This document shows, piece by piece, positions 1 to 11,277 of a stretch of 64,000 nt of DNA. The stretch comes from Paracentrotus lividus (taxonomy: Eukaryota > Echinodermata > Echinoidea > Camarodonta > Echinidae): assembly GCA_940671915.1 (NCBI GenBank), contig CALNVZ010003426.1, positions 12,099,235-12,163,234 on the forward strand. The letters run 5' to 3'. The notes under the pieces are model-generated. The model saw only the letters and a list, made by a program, of their open reading frames with translations. It was not told the origin of the DNA and made no database searches. Numbering within the stretch: position 1 is the first letter of the stretch; each line of letters begins with the position of its first letter. The position numbers were made by a program, and so were the translations under genes.

Positions 1-540
1 AGAAATGAAATTGAACAAATCGATGTTGGTTTGAAATTTCAATTACTATTTATATCAGATGGTAGGTAATGTCACCATTACCTGAACCCTAAATCTCAAA
101 TGTTCCGTCAGTCTCGGAAGTTCTAGGCCGCCATTTGCAATTTTCATGGCCCAAAAATTATTTGTACACTTCAGAAGATGAGTTTTTTTCTTTGGCTTTC
201 AGGGAAGTCATCAACCTCCTTGGTATACTGTCGACCAATTTAGCACTCATTTCACGGCCAATACCATTCCAAGTTCGCTGGAGCGTGTCGTGGAGCTGCT
301 GGAGGTTTGATGGTGAGTCTTGAGGGCGCTGTCGCTTCAGATCACCTCTCATGTGCTAAATGGGGATGAAATCTGGGATGTGAGGAGCCTTTTCTAGCTT
401 CTTAACAAGTTTCTGCTAAAATAATGCTTTAATATGCTTCGCTGCATGCTTGGGGTCCCTTGTTGGAACACATCTTGAAGACCAATCAGCCTCTACGCAA
501 GTGGGAGACTCTAAGCGGCAAAATAAGTCTCATGGACATC
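1..540 (-). pseudogene. Tc1/mariner-like transposase remnant, inverted copy
   Basis: Read on the minus strand, bases 352 to 158 encode a degraded Tc1-type transposase C-terminus (LKRQRPQDSPSNLQQL..., then the SIPRRLMTSL motif). Upstream on the same strand, to about 540, there are traces of the VFQQ-G-PSMQ / PKHT-like segment. The first 350 bases are the reverse complement of 1605-1187, so two transposase 3' halves face outward from a common centre. Stops and frame breaks are frequent. The outer terminus lies before the window. Family assignment rests on motif recognition only. Confidence 0.6.
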
Positions 541-759
541 AGTTTTCATGATGATATTGATAGACAAATAGTAAGCAATGAAATATTGCAAATTGCGACC
601 AAAGAAAATTGCATCCAAGGCCACAGAGGCTGAGGAATGACTGGGTGCCCTCAAGAGTGTCTGCAACAGGCCAAATGGCTACATGACTATAAATGGAATA
701 ATTGGCAAGAAAGAAGCCAAATGTAAGGGACAGTAACAGAGAAGCGTAATGCTTTTGCA

Positions 760-1607
760 AAACAACATGTGAACAACCCTGCGGAGTTCTAGCACTCTGT
801 CCAAAGACCTAATTAGTGCAAAAGTGATTGGATATGATGCACGGGACCATGTGTATCTTGTAAGGAGCTTTCAGTCAGTCATGCTTGGAGCCAACAGTGA
901 AGCGCAGTGGAGGATGTTTCATGATTTGGACTTGTATGGCAGCCAGTAGAGTTGGAGAGACAAATTTCATAACATGGCATTATGAAATGCTGTAGCCATG
1001 AGGATATTCTTGTCCCTCAGAATGGCTCAGATGCTCCCATCTGCTTCAAGTCTGAATGGTTAGGCAATTTACGGTCCAACATAACGATGACCCCAAGCAT
1101 AAAGCAAACCATATTAAAGCAACATTACAACAGAAACATGTTAAGCTGCAAGAAAGGGCAACCCACAGCCCAGATTTAATCCCCATTTAGCACATGAGAG
1201 GTGATCTGAAGCGACAGCGCCCTCTAGACTGACCATCCAACATCCAGCAGCTCCAGGACACGCTCCAGCGAACTTGGAATGGTATTGGCCGTGAAATGAG
1301 TGTTAAAATGGCCGACAGTATGCCAAGAAGGTTGATGACTGCCCTGAAAGCCAAAGAAGACCCCCAAAATTTTAACACTCATTTAAAAACCTATATTCTG
1401 AAGTGTATAAATAATTTTTGGGCCATGGAAATTGCAAATGGCGGCCTAAAACTTCCGAGACTGACGGAACATTTGAGATTAAGTGTTTAGGTGATAGTGA
1501 CATTACCTACCATTTGATATAAATAGTAAATAAAATTTCAAACCAACATCGATTTATTTAATTCCATTTTTTTTTCAAAGTGTACTAATAATTTTAGGGG
1601 ACACTGT
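760..1607 (+). pseudogene. Tc1/mariner-like transposase remnant with right terminal repeat
   Basis: On the plus strand from about 898 the frame reads VKRSGGCFMIWTCMAASR, typical of the mid transposase of the DD34E Tc1 group. It continues after frame breaks with HNDDPKHKANHIKATLQQ, SPDLIPI and the C-terminal SMPRRLMTALKAKE (ending near 1340). Several in-frame stops mean it cannot be functional. The right end runs to the ACACTGTA at about 1607, followed by the flank GCACAAATCA. That flank also occurs at 13741 without the transposon, consistent with insertion at TA. Confidence 0.65.
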
Positions 1608-1700
1608 AGCACAAATCATTATGTTTGTTGATAACCATCTCTTTGTTATGATGTCGCGATGTATTGTTCATTTATCATATTGATAGTTCATTTTTACTCC
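1608..1700. repeat. Dispersed repeat flanking the Tc1 insertion (copy 1)
   Basis: The stretch around GTTGATAACCATCTCTTTGT, through GTCGCGATGTATTGTTCAT, is nearly identical to 13741-13832. The second copy lacks the transposon and so shows the uninterrupted sequence on this side of the insertion. Confidence 0.6.
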
Positions 1701-1931
1701 ACGGCTATACAGAGTGAGTAAAAAAAAAGGGGGCACATCATTTTAAAGTTGTTTTGTTTAAAGCATGAACGTTCAATCATGCGTTTCATGATATGTCTTG
1801 GTAGAGTCCTTCTCTCAGCATTTTGATACCCTTTTCATTTGGATCTTCAGAAGACAGCATAATTTCAATTGTGCCGAAATGATGGATGAAGTTTGAAAGC
1901 AAGTGTTGACAGACAAACACACACACTCTCA

Positions 1932-1981
<50 letters not shown>
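1932..1981. repeat. (CA)n microsatellite
   Basis: About 50 bases of uninterrupted CA repeat. It sits directly before the GGGGAC minisatellite. Confidence 0.95.
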
Positions 1982-1983
<2 letters not shown>

Positions 1984-1989
1984 TTGTTG

Positions 1990-2870
1990 TGTGGATAACT
2001 GGGGACATTTTATGCGTTAAGGTATGACTGGGGACAAAATTGCACACAAAACACACCGGCATTTTATCAAAGTACCGGGGACATCACACACTCTTCAGCG
2101 ATATGTATCAACTGGGGACTTATGTGTTTCACTTATTGACGAGCGGGGACTTCTGTGTTTTACTTGTTGACGAGCGGGGACAATGCATCCTCAAAAGAGT
2201 GTATCAATTGGGGACTTGTGTGAAATCTTGTTTTATGAGCGGGGACAATATGCATACATTAAAATGTGTTAACTAGGGACTTTTCTAAAATATATAAGGA
2301 CAAGTGGGGACAATGCATCTTTAAAAGAGTGTATCAATTGGGGACTTGTGTGACATCTTGTGTTATGAGCGGGGACAATATGCATACATTGAAATGTGTT
2401 AACTAGGGACTTTTCTAAAATATATAAAGACAAGTGGGGACAATGCATCTTCAAAAATGTGTATCAAACGGGGACATTTGTGTGTACTTGTTTTGTGAAT
2501 GGGGACAATATTCACACATATTGTGTTTCATTGGGACATATGTTATATATGTATTGAAGAGTGGGGACAGTGCACCCTCTGCAATGTGTATTAAACGGGG
2601 ACTGTATATAACGACGAGTGGGTACAATGCATCTTCTAAATGTGTTCAAATGGGGACTTATGTGTAATCTTATTTAATGATAAGGGACTTGTGTGTATTA
2701 TTGTTTTGATAAGTGGGGCGATTAATAATTAAGTGAGCAACTGGGGACTAGGTACACAATTCATCCGTATCCACAGTCCGTGTGTATTGACGAAATGGGA
2801 TAAGACTTTTTCTGTAAGGTGTGTCGAATGGGGACTTCGTTGACAAATGGGGACAATATGCAAAATCAAC
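1990..2870. repeat. GGGGAC minisatellite
   Basis: The hexamer GGGGAC (sometimes GGGAC) recurs every 25-35 bases for almost 900 bases, embedded in diverged units such as AACTGGGGACTTNTGTG and GAGCGGGGACAATATGCA. A higher-order unit of about 120 bases is nearly perfectly repeated at about 2165-2315 and 2316-2445. Long reading frames in the array follow from its periodicity and are not genes. Confidence 0.85.
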
Positions 2871-2879
2871 ATGTAATAT

Positions 2880-3318
2880 ATACTCATGTGTAAATAAGGG
2901 GAAGTCCACACAGGAGTAGAGAAGGGAGAGGAATAGGTCAACAGTGAAAGTTTAGGCAAATTCCAATGAAACAAATTATGAAGCCATGATTTAAAGGTTG
3001 CTGGTAATCAAACACAATTTGCCAACTCTGTGAAGTATCATGTCATGCCAGCTTCCCTCCCATTTGGAGAAGAAAAAATAGGAGATTTTAATTGTCCCCC
3101 AAGCAAAGTTTCATGTACCATATAATAATTGCAAACATATATATATATATATATATATACATGTATATATATTGTCGTTACTAACAAAGAAATTATATTT
3201 TATAGTAATACAGAGGCAAGCGGAGGGGGAGCTTGCAAGATACATCACACAATTGCCTATTAGTGTCAAACTGATAAAATAAGTCTTAACCGTTTTTGGT
3301 TTTAATTAGAATTTGCTC
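2880..3318. other. No gene seen; short (AT)n run
   Basis: AT-rich sequence without recognisable coding signal. It contains an (AT)n run at about 3136-3172 and ends at the assembly gap. Confidence 0.6.
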
Positions 3319-3418
3319 NNNNNNNNNNNNNNNNNNNNNNNNNNNNNNNNNNNNNNNNNNNNNNNNNNNNNNNNNNNNNNNNNNNNNNNNNNNNNNNNNN
3401 NNNNNNNNNNNNNNNNNN
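3319..3418. other. Assembly gap (100 N)
   Basis: Exactly 100 N characters, the conventional placeholder for a gap of unknown length. Distances across it are therefore unreliable. Confidence 0.99.
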
Positions 3419-3427
3419 ACTAAACAG

Positions 3428-4058
3428 ATTATGAAGAAGAAAATATAGCTAATGAAAGACACATTGAGAATGAGATAAAGATCCTATACTCTAACTGTCT
3501 TATCATCAACGAAACAGTTCTAACAGATGTGTTCAAGAATGAAGTTTACAAACAAGAGAAATACCGTTGCGGTAAGTACTGAAGGAAAATCTGTTTATTT
3601 TTAGGCCTAGATCTATCATAGATTTATTTAAAGAAGTAGGCTTATGAATACCACCTTAATTTTGCGTTTTCCTACATACCTTGAAAATGTAAAATTGTAG
3701 GCCACATCTTCCAACGTATACATCAATAAACTAATACTGTTTACGTTCAGAGCCAACTGAAGACAATTCATGTTATATAATCGATGCTTGTATATTTAAT
3801 GATTTTTTTTCCGAACCCCAACAAAAAACCTGAGTTTTGTTTTTGCAATAACTTGCATGGTACATATATAGCTATTAACCTTAAAAGAAATAAGTTTGCA
3901 AAAATAGAAATTGGATTTGCACTCTAAATATTGTATGTAAATAAAATCATGTTTGGTTTGGACTATCATTCTATTTTTTAAAATGTTTTCTTTTCCTATT
4001 AGTTTGCAAAAGGAGACAAGTGCAGGCGCTTCGTGGCCTCCATGATGGCAAGTTTTAA
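3428..4058 (+). CDS. Candidate 3'-terminal two-exon fragment of an unknown gene
   Basis: A possible internal exon at 3428-3571 follows AAACAG just after the gap and ends at TTGCG|GTAAGT. One frame is open through it (phase 1 at both ends, 144 nt), reading YEEENIANERHIENEIK... and ending VYKQEKYRC. A strong acceptor with a pyrimidine tract (TTTTCTTTTCCTATTAG) precedes 4003. In matching phase it gives VCKRRQVQALRGLHDGKF and a TAA at 4056-4058. Upstream exons would lie in or before the gap. I do not recognise the family. Support is only splice-site quality plus phase agreement, so chance is possible. Confidence 0.3.
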
Positions 4059-6140
4059 TGCAGCATCGTTTGAGAACGTGAATTAAAGTAATGCTCTCAC
4101 GTTGTTAGGTTTGAAAAAAATTTATGAATTTGTGCAATGACACCGGATACTGAGGAAAAGTACATGCGGCCTCGCGACCATATAGAACTGCCAACTGACT
4201 AATACCATGCAGCCACAACCCTCCCCAGGCAAAGTGTTGGTCTCTTTTCCACATACGATGAAAGTCAGAACCATATAAATAAAGAACCAAAAGCAAAAAT
4301 AAAAGTTTTGTACAAAATACATGGAAAATATTTAGAACTTCATGTGAATCAGGGTAGTCAATTTGTACTACAGTCCTCTACCGCAGTTGAGGTCAAAAAA
4401 AAAACTTTACACCTAGAAAAAAATGTGCAATAAAATGAAAACCAATTTTTAATAAACCCCAAATATTACATAATTCTGAAAGAGTAACTCCTCCCGCCAT
4501 CTTCCGGTACCATTTGGTGGTACTGTCTTTACCGCCTTAGCAGGATGAAAAATAGACGCATTGTTTGCAAACATGTCAATTCGAATTGTGCCAGAATGGG
4601 ATAAAATCAAAACAACAAAAAGCTAAACAAAGCAACATTATCCTGATTTAAAAATAGCATAAACTTTTTTTACGCAAAAATGTCTTCCCGCTTAATAACT
4701 TGGCAGGTGTGTTTACACATATTTGAGCTACATTTTTGTATAATATAGATTGACTCGTCAAGTATGGCACGAATGAGTACCACATCAAAGATTAAATTGC
4801 CTCTGAACAGACCCTAAAAACTCCTAATACTTTTGAAAAATGAATATTTTGTTTTTGACGGTGTGCTTCACTCATGCCTAACTCTACAGATCTATCTCAT
4901 TTCATTAACAAAATGTAGTCAATATGGTTAAACAACACCCCTGCCAATATTAAGCCCAGAATACATTTTCGGTTAAAAAGTTATGCTATTTTTCTAATCA
5001 GGATGAAGTTGCTTTTTTCTACTTTTATCTCTTCTCTTTGAATGTGTATTTCATTAATAGGCCTATAACTAATTACACAGCCATGATTTCTCCCACATGA
5101 GGCCCAGCCATGCCACTAGAACAGCCACACAAAAAAAAGCACGCAATACTGAAATAAAAGTAAACAAAATAAAAGGACATTTTAATAATCTAACCCATTA
5201 GCCGGTGTTCACGTAAAGTTTTTAAAAGAATTTAACAAAGAGAAGGAGTCATGGCTTATTTCTTTTCGGTTAGCTTTTAAGTAAGGTGATGGGGGTTCTG
5301 AGCCATAGTTGTTAAGTAAATTTGATTACTTGTACGACATAAACTAATAATTTGGTTGCACTAGGTTAGACCCTACTTACCTCACTGGTAAATTAAGCTC
5401 CTCTAAATTTAAGGACCAGAATTGCAGCAACCAACTCAACATCAATGTTAAAGTTGACTAAACTGTCGCCAGGTAACTGTGAAATGTATAGGGTATTCTA
5501 TAGTGCTCCAGAATGACAATGGCACAGTGCAGTTCTATTTCTCTATATGCAAATATTTAGCCAATAGAGTTCCATAGCAAAAATGTCAAAGACAAGTCCA
5601 TTGTACTCATGCAATAAAATGAAGCTCTAGGGAGAATTTCTACAGGTGTAGTTATGAATGAATAAAGTTCTAGTTCCTGGTCCATTATTAACATGAATCT
5701 ACCCTTTACAACTTCAGAAAAGGACTAGTTTAAGACCCTAATCATTACTCAGGGCGGAAATGACGCAAGCACTCGATAAATTTTGAGAAGAACTAAGAAA
5801 TCTAGGCTTAGGTAAGTAGTCACTTGTAATTTAGTTTTAGACTAGTATGTCTAATCAACAAGTTAGACCTCTAACTTTATGAAAACTTAACAGTTAATTT
5901 TAGCTACATATTATACCGGAGGTCATTCTAATTTAGTCCCTCATGCTCAGTGGCAAACATAACATCATAGAAAGATCAATTAGCCTACCTTATCTTGGAA
6001 ACTTTAACGCTTTGAATGGTTCTCAGCCTCTTATCAGCAACTCACATCAACTTGCACAAGAAGTAATAGTGTGGACAATAGTCGGCGAACCTATTTTGAT
6101 CGTCCGCGTAAAGCTATAACAAAATACACCCGTACCAGAA
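4059..6140. other. Spacer without recognised features
   Basis: AT-rich, stop-dense in all frames and without clear inverted or tandem repeats. Polyadenylation-like AATAAA words occur near 4430-4455 on the plus strand, but nothing ties them to a transcript. Confidence 0.5.
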
Positions 6141-6156
6141 AAATGATTTTATTTTT

Positions 6157-6395
6157 AACCGTTCAAATGGGAACTCAGCGCGATGACGTCACCTTAGGCT
6201 TAGCGAGCGTACCGCATGTGAAGAATTTTATTTTAACCGTTCAAATGGGAACTCAGCGCGATGACGTCACCTTAGGCTTAGCGAGCATACCGCATGTGAA
6301 GTATTTTATTTTTAACCGTTCAAATGGGAACTTAGCGCGATGACGTCACCTTAAGCTGAGCGAGCGTACCGCGTGTGAAGAAGTTTATTTTTAAC
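6157..6395. repeat. 78-79 bp tandem repeat with TGACGTCA in each unit
   Basis: Three units start AACCGTTCAAATGGGAAC at about 6157, 6235 and 6314, with a degraded fourth start at about 6393. Every full unit carries GATGACGTCACC, whose core TGACGTCA is the perfect palindromic cAMP-response element recognised by CREB/ATF proteins. Whether it is used is unknown. Confidence 0.85.
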
Positions 6396-6479
6396 TGGAC
6401 AATGGGATTTACAGACTGTCACGTCACAAGCTGGCGCTAAATACCACATTGAAAACACATGCTCCTGTATCCTTTATCC

Positions 6480-6690
6480 ACCAAGTGGGGACTTTCGGCT
6501 GATATGTGAATGAAAGTCCCCACGATAGTTTTAGGAATATTTTACCAGGAGATATGGACCGGGACGTCCCATTTGTCGGAGGTCCCTTTTATTGAGTTAA
6601 ACACAACAAAATGTCCCCGATGGTAGGTCCATACAAGCCCACACACCACACACAACACACACACACACACACACACACATACCACACCCC
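6480..6690. repeat. GGGGAC/GTCCCC repeat tail and (CA)n tract
   Basis: GTGGGGACTTTC and GAAAGTCCCCAC form a small inverted repeat at about 6484-6522. Further GTCCC and GTCCCCGATGG words follow, then a CA-rich tract at about 6640-6680. The word type matches the array at 1990-2870, suggesting a related element. Confidence 0.6.
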
Positions 6691-6849
6691 CACCCAACCA
6701 CACTAACACACGATCCTGTTTAACACACCACGCACGTCATCACACAAGCACCAATAAAAACAGTAAACAATTCACAATATCATTTCCCCTTTGGTGATTT
6801 AGATCATCACTGAATGTAATTCCCTAACAACTTTTTGTGAGTGTGATTG

Positions 6850-7045
6850 AGGATGTGTGTGTGTGTGTGTGTTTATTGAGGGTGTGGTGTGTATTTGTGT
6901 TGTGTGTGCTGGTTTGGATGAGATAGGGTATGTGTGTGTGTATATGTGTGTGTGGAGGGTGTATGTGAGTGTGTGTGGTGATGGTGTGGGTGTTTATGTG
7001 GTTTGTGCATGTGTAAATGGGGTATGTGTGGGTGTGTGTCTTTGT
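6850..7045. repeat. (GT)n-rich imperfect microsatellite
   Basis: GTGTGTG runs interrupted by GGTG and TATG words for about 190 bases. The apparent histidine/threonine- or cysteine/valine-rich frames here are repeat artefacts. Confidence 0.9.
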
Positions 7046-7069
7046 GCACACAAGTAATACATGTTTATT

Positions 7070-7745
7070 CTTCAAACAGCCAATAGGCTAGATGAGATTC
7101 TGTCTTCTGAAGAAGTCTGTTATTCAGTTATGACTTTACAAGACATATCATGCATGATTAAAATTTTACATATATTTCACAAACAACTTCTAATCTTGAT
7201 ACTCGATTTCTCAACCACAGAAAAAGAAAAAGAACACAGCACGCCATGAACATTAACATCATAAATATTATTTTCCAAAATTCGAAGAAATGAACCCATA
7301 GGATGTGAATATTACATTTTTTCAGTAGATTTGCTTGATTATTAATCTCATTTTAGTGAAATATCAAATATTACGAGTATTTTGGAGGTTTTTTTTCTTC
7401 TTTTTTCATTTTAAAAGGGAATTCAATCTATAAGAAGTAAAAAAGGGCATACCATAATTCATGTCAATAATCAAATATCATCAATAAGGCCGATAACAAG
7501 TCTTATGAAAATTATGGTTTAACTCCTGTACTCTCCATTTCAATTATTGAATTAATTTTCAATTAACAAACAAACAAAAAACAGTAAAAGAAATCGCAGG
7601 AACATACAAATGTAGACATTTAATGAAAGCAGTGACAAAATACATGATAACATGAGCGTACTTTTGACCATGAGCACTGAGGATGGATCATGACGGTTTC
7701 TGGCTCTGGCCAGTATTCTCGATTGATGACTAAAGTTAAACTAGC
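7070..7745. other. Spacer without recognised features
   Basis: AT-rich sequence. I found no splice-bounded open frame, terminal inverted repeat or tandem array. Confidence 0.5.
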
Positions 7746-7750
7746 ATTCT

Positions 7751-8242
7751 TTAAAGGGAAGTTCACCCTGGAATTTTATTGGTCTTAAAAAATGAAGAAA
7801 AATAATAGAAAAATATTAGTGATAGTTGAAGAAAATTGACCTCAAAATAGCGAAGTTATGAATATTAAAGTTTGATTCTGTGACGTCACATGCGAGCAGA
7901 TCTCCTATGTGTTATGTTGAAATTCTCCATAAAATGTCTTTTTTTTCAGAAAAATTAATCATGTCACCTTTGCGGTCGATATACCATCAAACATAATGTT
8001 CATATACATGACTATATCAAATTGACCCATTCCTTTATGAAGAACCATGACAAAAAGACATTTTATGAAATTACATACACAACCAATGGGAAAGCTGCTC
8101 GCACGTGACGTCACAGAATCAAAACTTTAAATATTCATAACTTCGCTATTTTTAGGTCGATTTTCTTCAAACTTTCACTAATATTTTTCTATTATTTTTC
8201 TTCATTTTTTAAGACCAACAAAATTCCAGGGTGAACTTCCCC
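7751..8242. mobile_element. MITE with about 150-bp terminal inverted repeats
   Basis: The left end TTAAAGGGAAGTTCACCCTG is mirrored at the right end by CAGGGTGAACTTCCCCTT. The arms remain complementary for roughly 150 bases, through ATAACTTCG and a CACGTGACGTCAC / GTGACGTCACA segment. No coding capacity in about 490 bp, so it is a non-autonomous foldback-type DNA element. Confidence 0.85.
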
Positions 8243-9879
8243 TTCGAGAATACCGGCTTGGGGGGGGGGGGGATGGGATTCCCGCCTCCTCGACGTTTCC
8301 GCGCAAGATCTCGGTAACGCATAAAGCTGTCAACACGCCGTTTCACGACTTTTTTCTTTAAAGACCAAATTTGTGACGTCCGGGTACGCGGTTCGTAAGT
8401 TACGCAACATTTTGTACATGCTCGTCAGACCGAAAATTGCTCAAAACGTGATTTCGTGTACAAATCCAATACAAATGTATTCATTCATAAATATATGATT
8501 ATTTTTACTTTTACTGCTTCAAAAAAATTAGTTTTTAGTTCTCTGTGGTCGTGATAATGTCGCCGACAATTCTCATTGAAAAAAACAATAGAAATCAAAA
8601 AGTCGAAAACAAGGAAATACCTAAAAATTAAAAAAGCAATGAAATACATAAGAAATGAAATCTGATACAGATTTTTTTTTGAAATCCACTTCTTTAGAAT
8701 TTCACAAAGAGCTTATAAATAAAAAAAATAGCAACTTTGGAGCATTATTATTTTGTTGAATTAGAGCAATGTGTAAATTTATGCATAAATTAGCATAATC
8801 AACTAATACCGAAAAAATTTTCAGAACATTTGACTATGCAATTTTGGAGATACGTCCTAAGTGACGTGCGTGGCGATTTTCGTCGCGATCGCGCGGTCGA
8901 CAGTTTCTGAGCACAAATTGTGTGCAAGGAAAAATCATACACCTCTAACACTAGACAACATATATCACTCCATACAAGAATTGTTTATACAAAAATTGCT
9001 AATCAAACAGCATTTCATGAAAAATATAAACGAAATGATAATACAGATTATTTGTTGACCCCCTCCCCCGCCAATACGAAGGTATGTTGCAAACGATTGA
9101 TTTGTTACAATAAAATAATAATGATAATAATTCATAAAGCACAATGATTTTGTACATATATTCCAGTGCGCTGCAAGAGACTCTATTTGCTGTGATATTC
9201 TAGATAAACAAATTAGTCATTTCAATTTTGATTTGAAATTCTCAAGTGATGATGTTTTCCTTATTTACAGGGGAAATCTACCTAGAACTCCACAAATAGT
9301 AAGTGAGTACCGTCCAACTGTTTGATTATTTCACCTACATTAGCAGTCTACACTTAAAGGGATTGAGTAACTTTCAAAAACAAGAGCAATTAGATCAAGA
9401 TTAATAAATTTATATTGTTCCTACAGTAAAGACAAACTACTGAAAGTTTCAGATCAAATGGAAGTCATTTACTACCTTAAAACAGTGTAACAAACAATGT
9501 CAAGCATACAGCCGAACACCAGTACCCTCTGCTGCCAGCTCACTAGGCCGCTAGGGACGGGGGCTATACAACAGGAAATGGGTGTATATTGTGCTATGTG
9601 GAAAAAGCACAGTATGGTTTTATAAACCATCCGGTGTTGGTTTATAAAATTTGAGTATGAAATCAATGATATCTCGAAGGTAAAGCAAGCAATTAGCTTG
9701 CAATTTTGAAGAGATACCAGACTGGCCTAAGTGTTTATAATTATGTTGGCAATATAAGCTAAATTGAAAAAAAAAAATGATTTGAATATCATTCAATGTT
9801 ACTGCATCCCTTTAAACACAGCAATCATCTAACACTCTCTATGAAACTGCGGGAATTCGGATGCGAAGTCCCCTCTCTT
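8243..9879. other. 3' flank of Ly6 gene A, no gene seen
   Basis: Contains a G10 tract at about 8261 and words such as ACAAGGAAATAC (8610-8660) that are the complement of the pyrimidine satellite at 14.5 and 43.7 kb. Otherwise stop-dense. The gene A 3'UTR must lie here, but I cannot fix a poly(A) site. Confidence 0.5.
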
Positions 9880-10059
9880 CTAACGGGAGAAGATGAAGGC
9901 TGCTACCAAAGCCACGCCCATAGCAACGAAGTTGGTTGTCAAGGTGTTGCCTCCGTTGCATAGGTCTGAGTTGCAGCAGTGGTAGCATGTATCACCGGAA
10001 CAATTATCAGTGCATCCGACAACGCATGTCCGTGTAACAATATCACCTATCACGGTTTT
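9880..10059 (-). CDS. Gene A exon 3 (finger III, GPI tail)
   Basis: Acceptor CCTTCTCAG before 10059, in phase 0. It encodes KTVIGD...RTC, the CYHCCNSDLCN knuckle and the hydrophobic tail, with TAG at 9882-9880. Confidence 0.9.
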   Translation of the reverse strand, partial: KTVIGDIVTRTCVVGCTDNCSGDTCYHCCNSDLCNGGNTLTTNFVAMGVALVAAFIFSR

Positions 10060-11223
10060 CTGAGAAGGATATTTAAATAAAAAAAAAAAGAAGCTAATAA
10101 TCAGTCAATTAGACAAACACCATTTGCGAAATGAAATTAGGTTACGTAGTTCTAAGGGTATATGACTGCGGGAGAGCTGAATGGAATAAGTCTTCAAAGC
10201 CAGAACCGTCGGGTTTAAATCGTAATACATGTTACTAAAATGCTACTTAATGAGTTTTAAGCACATTCTAGCATTATGTTTTTTTTTTATCTGTAAGAAC
10301 AAAATTATTGTTTTGCAACAAAAAAAAAAAAAAAAAAAAAAAAAAAGGCTCGAACTAAAATATTCTCCACAATCATGACAATTTTTTCAAACGTATTTGT
10401 AATCATAATAAAACGTTACGTTTATTTTCTTCGGCAAACACACATTTTTATTTATTTCATAAAAATCATATTAATTACAAAATAAAGATAAATAACCACC
10501 AAAAAATACCATCCTTATGAATGGATTTGTGTTTTACTTTGACAAAAAACTGATACGATTTGAAGTTTATTGATTAGGTCGCACATGTTGCCACCATCCC
10601 CGATCCCAAAGAAATAATGATCACACAACGATAGAGGACGCAAATTGAAATGAAATAGTGATCTATTGATTGCAATTGTCGCAAACTTCGCGATCTTGCA
10701 AATAAAGTTGGGTGCTATCTCACTTCGCGGAAACAAAATTGAGACAGATTGTCGCAATGCATTGTACTAGCTTTTCCGCAACGAAATCTTTTATGCAACT
10801 TACAAAGGTTATGTGACACAAAAGACGGATTAGCCAGCATGTCATCTGTCTCCTTTGGCCCCAAAAGTCCTCGCGAGACAGCAGAGGAGACAGATGTCAT
10901 GCGGGCAAATCTGTCTCAATTTTGTTTCCGCGAAGTGAGATAGCACCCTTACTTTTGCAAATTCTTACCCGGCAATGAGTGGCTAATAGAAAACCAGTAC
11001 TAGTGCAGGTATCCATTCCGGTTGGGTCAAAGGGATCTCCACAGTTGGCAGAACTTGGGCATTGATAGCATTCAAGGGCCGACGCGGCTGTAAATAGAAA
11101 CAAACAAACAAAACAAACAAACTAAAATACCCCTAAATATACTATCATGCGCGTATCCATCATTATCCAAACTCATCTTTAACATCTTTAGGGGCGCCAA
11201 CTTGAGCAAAAAGACCCCCCCCC

Positions 11224-11277
<54 letters not shown>

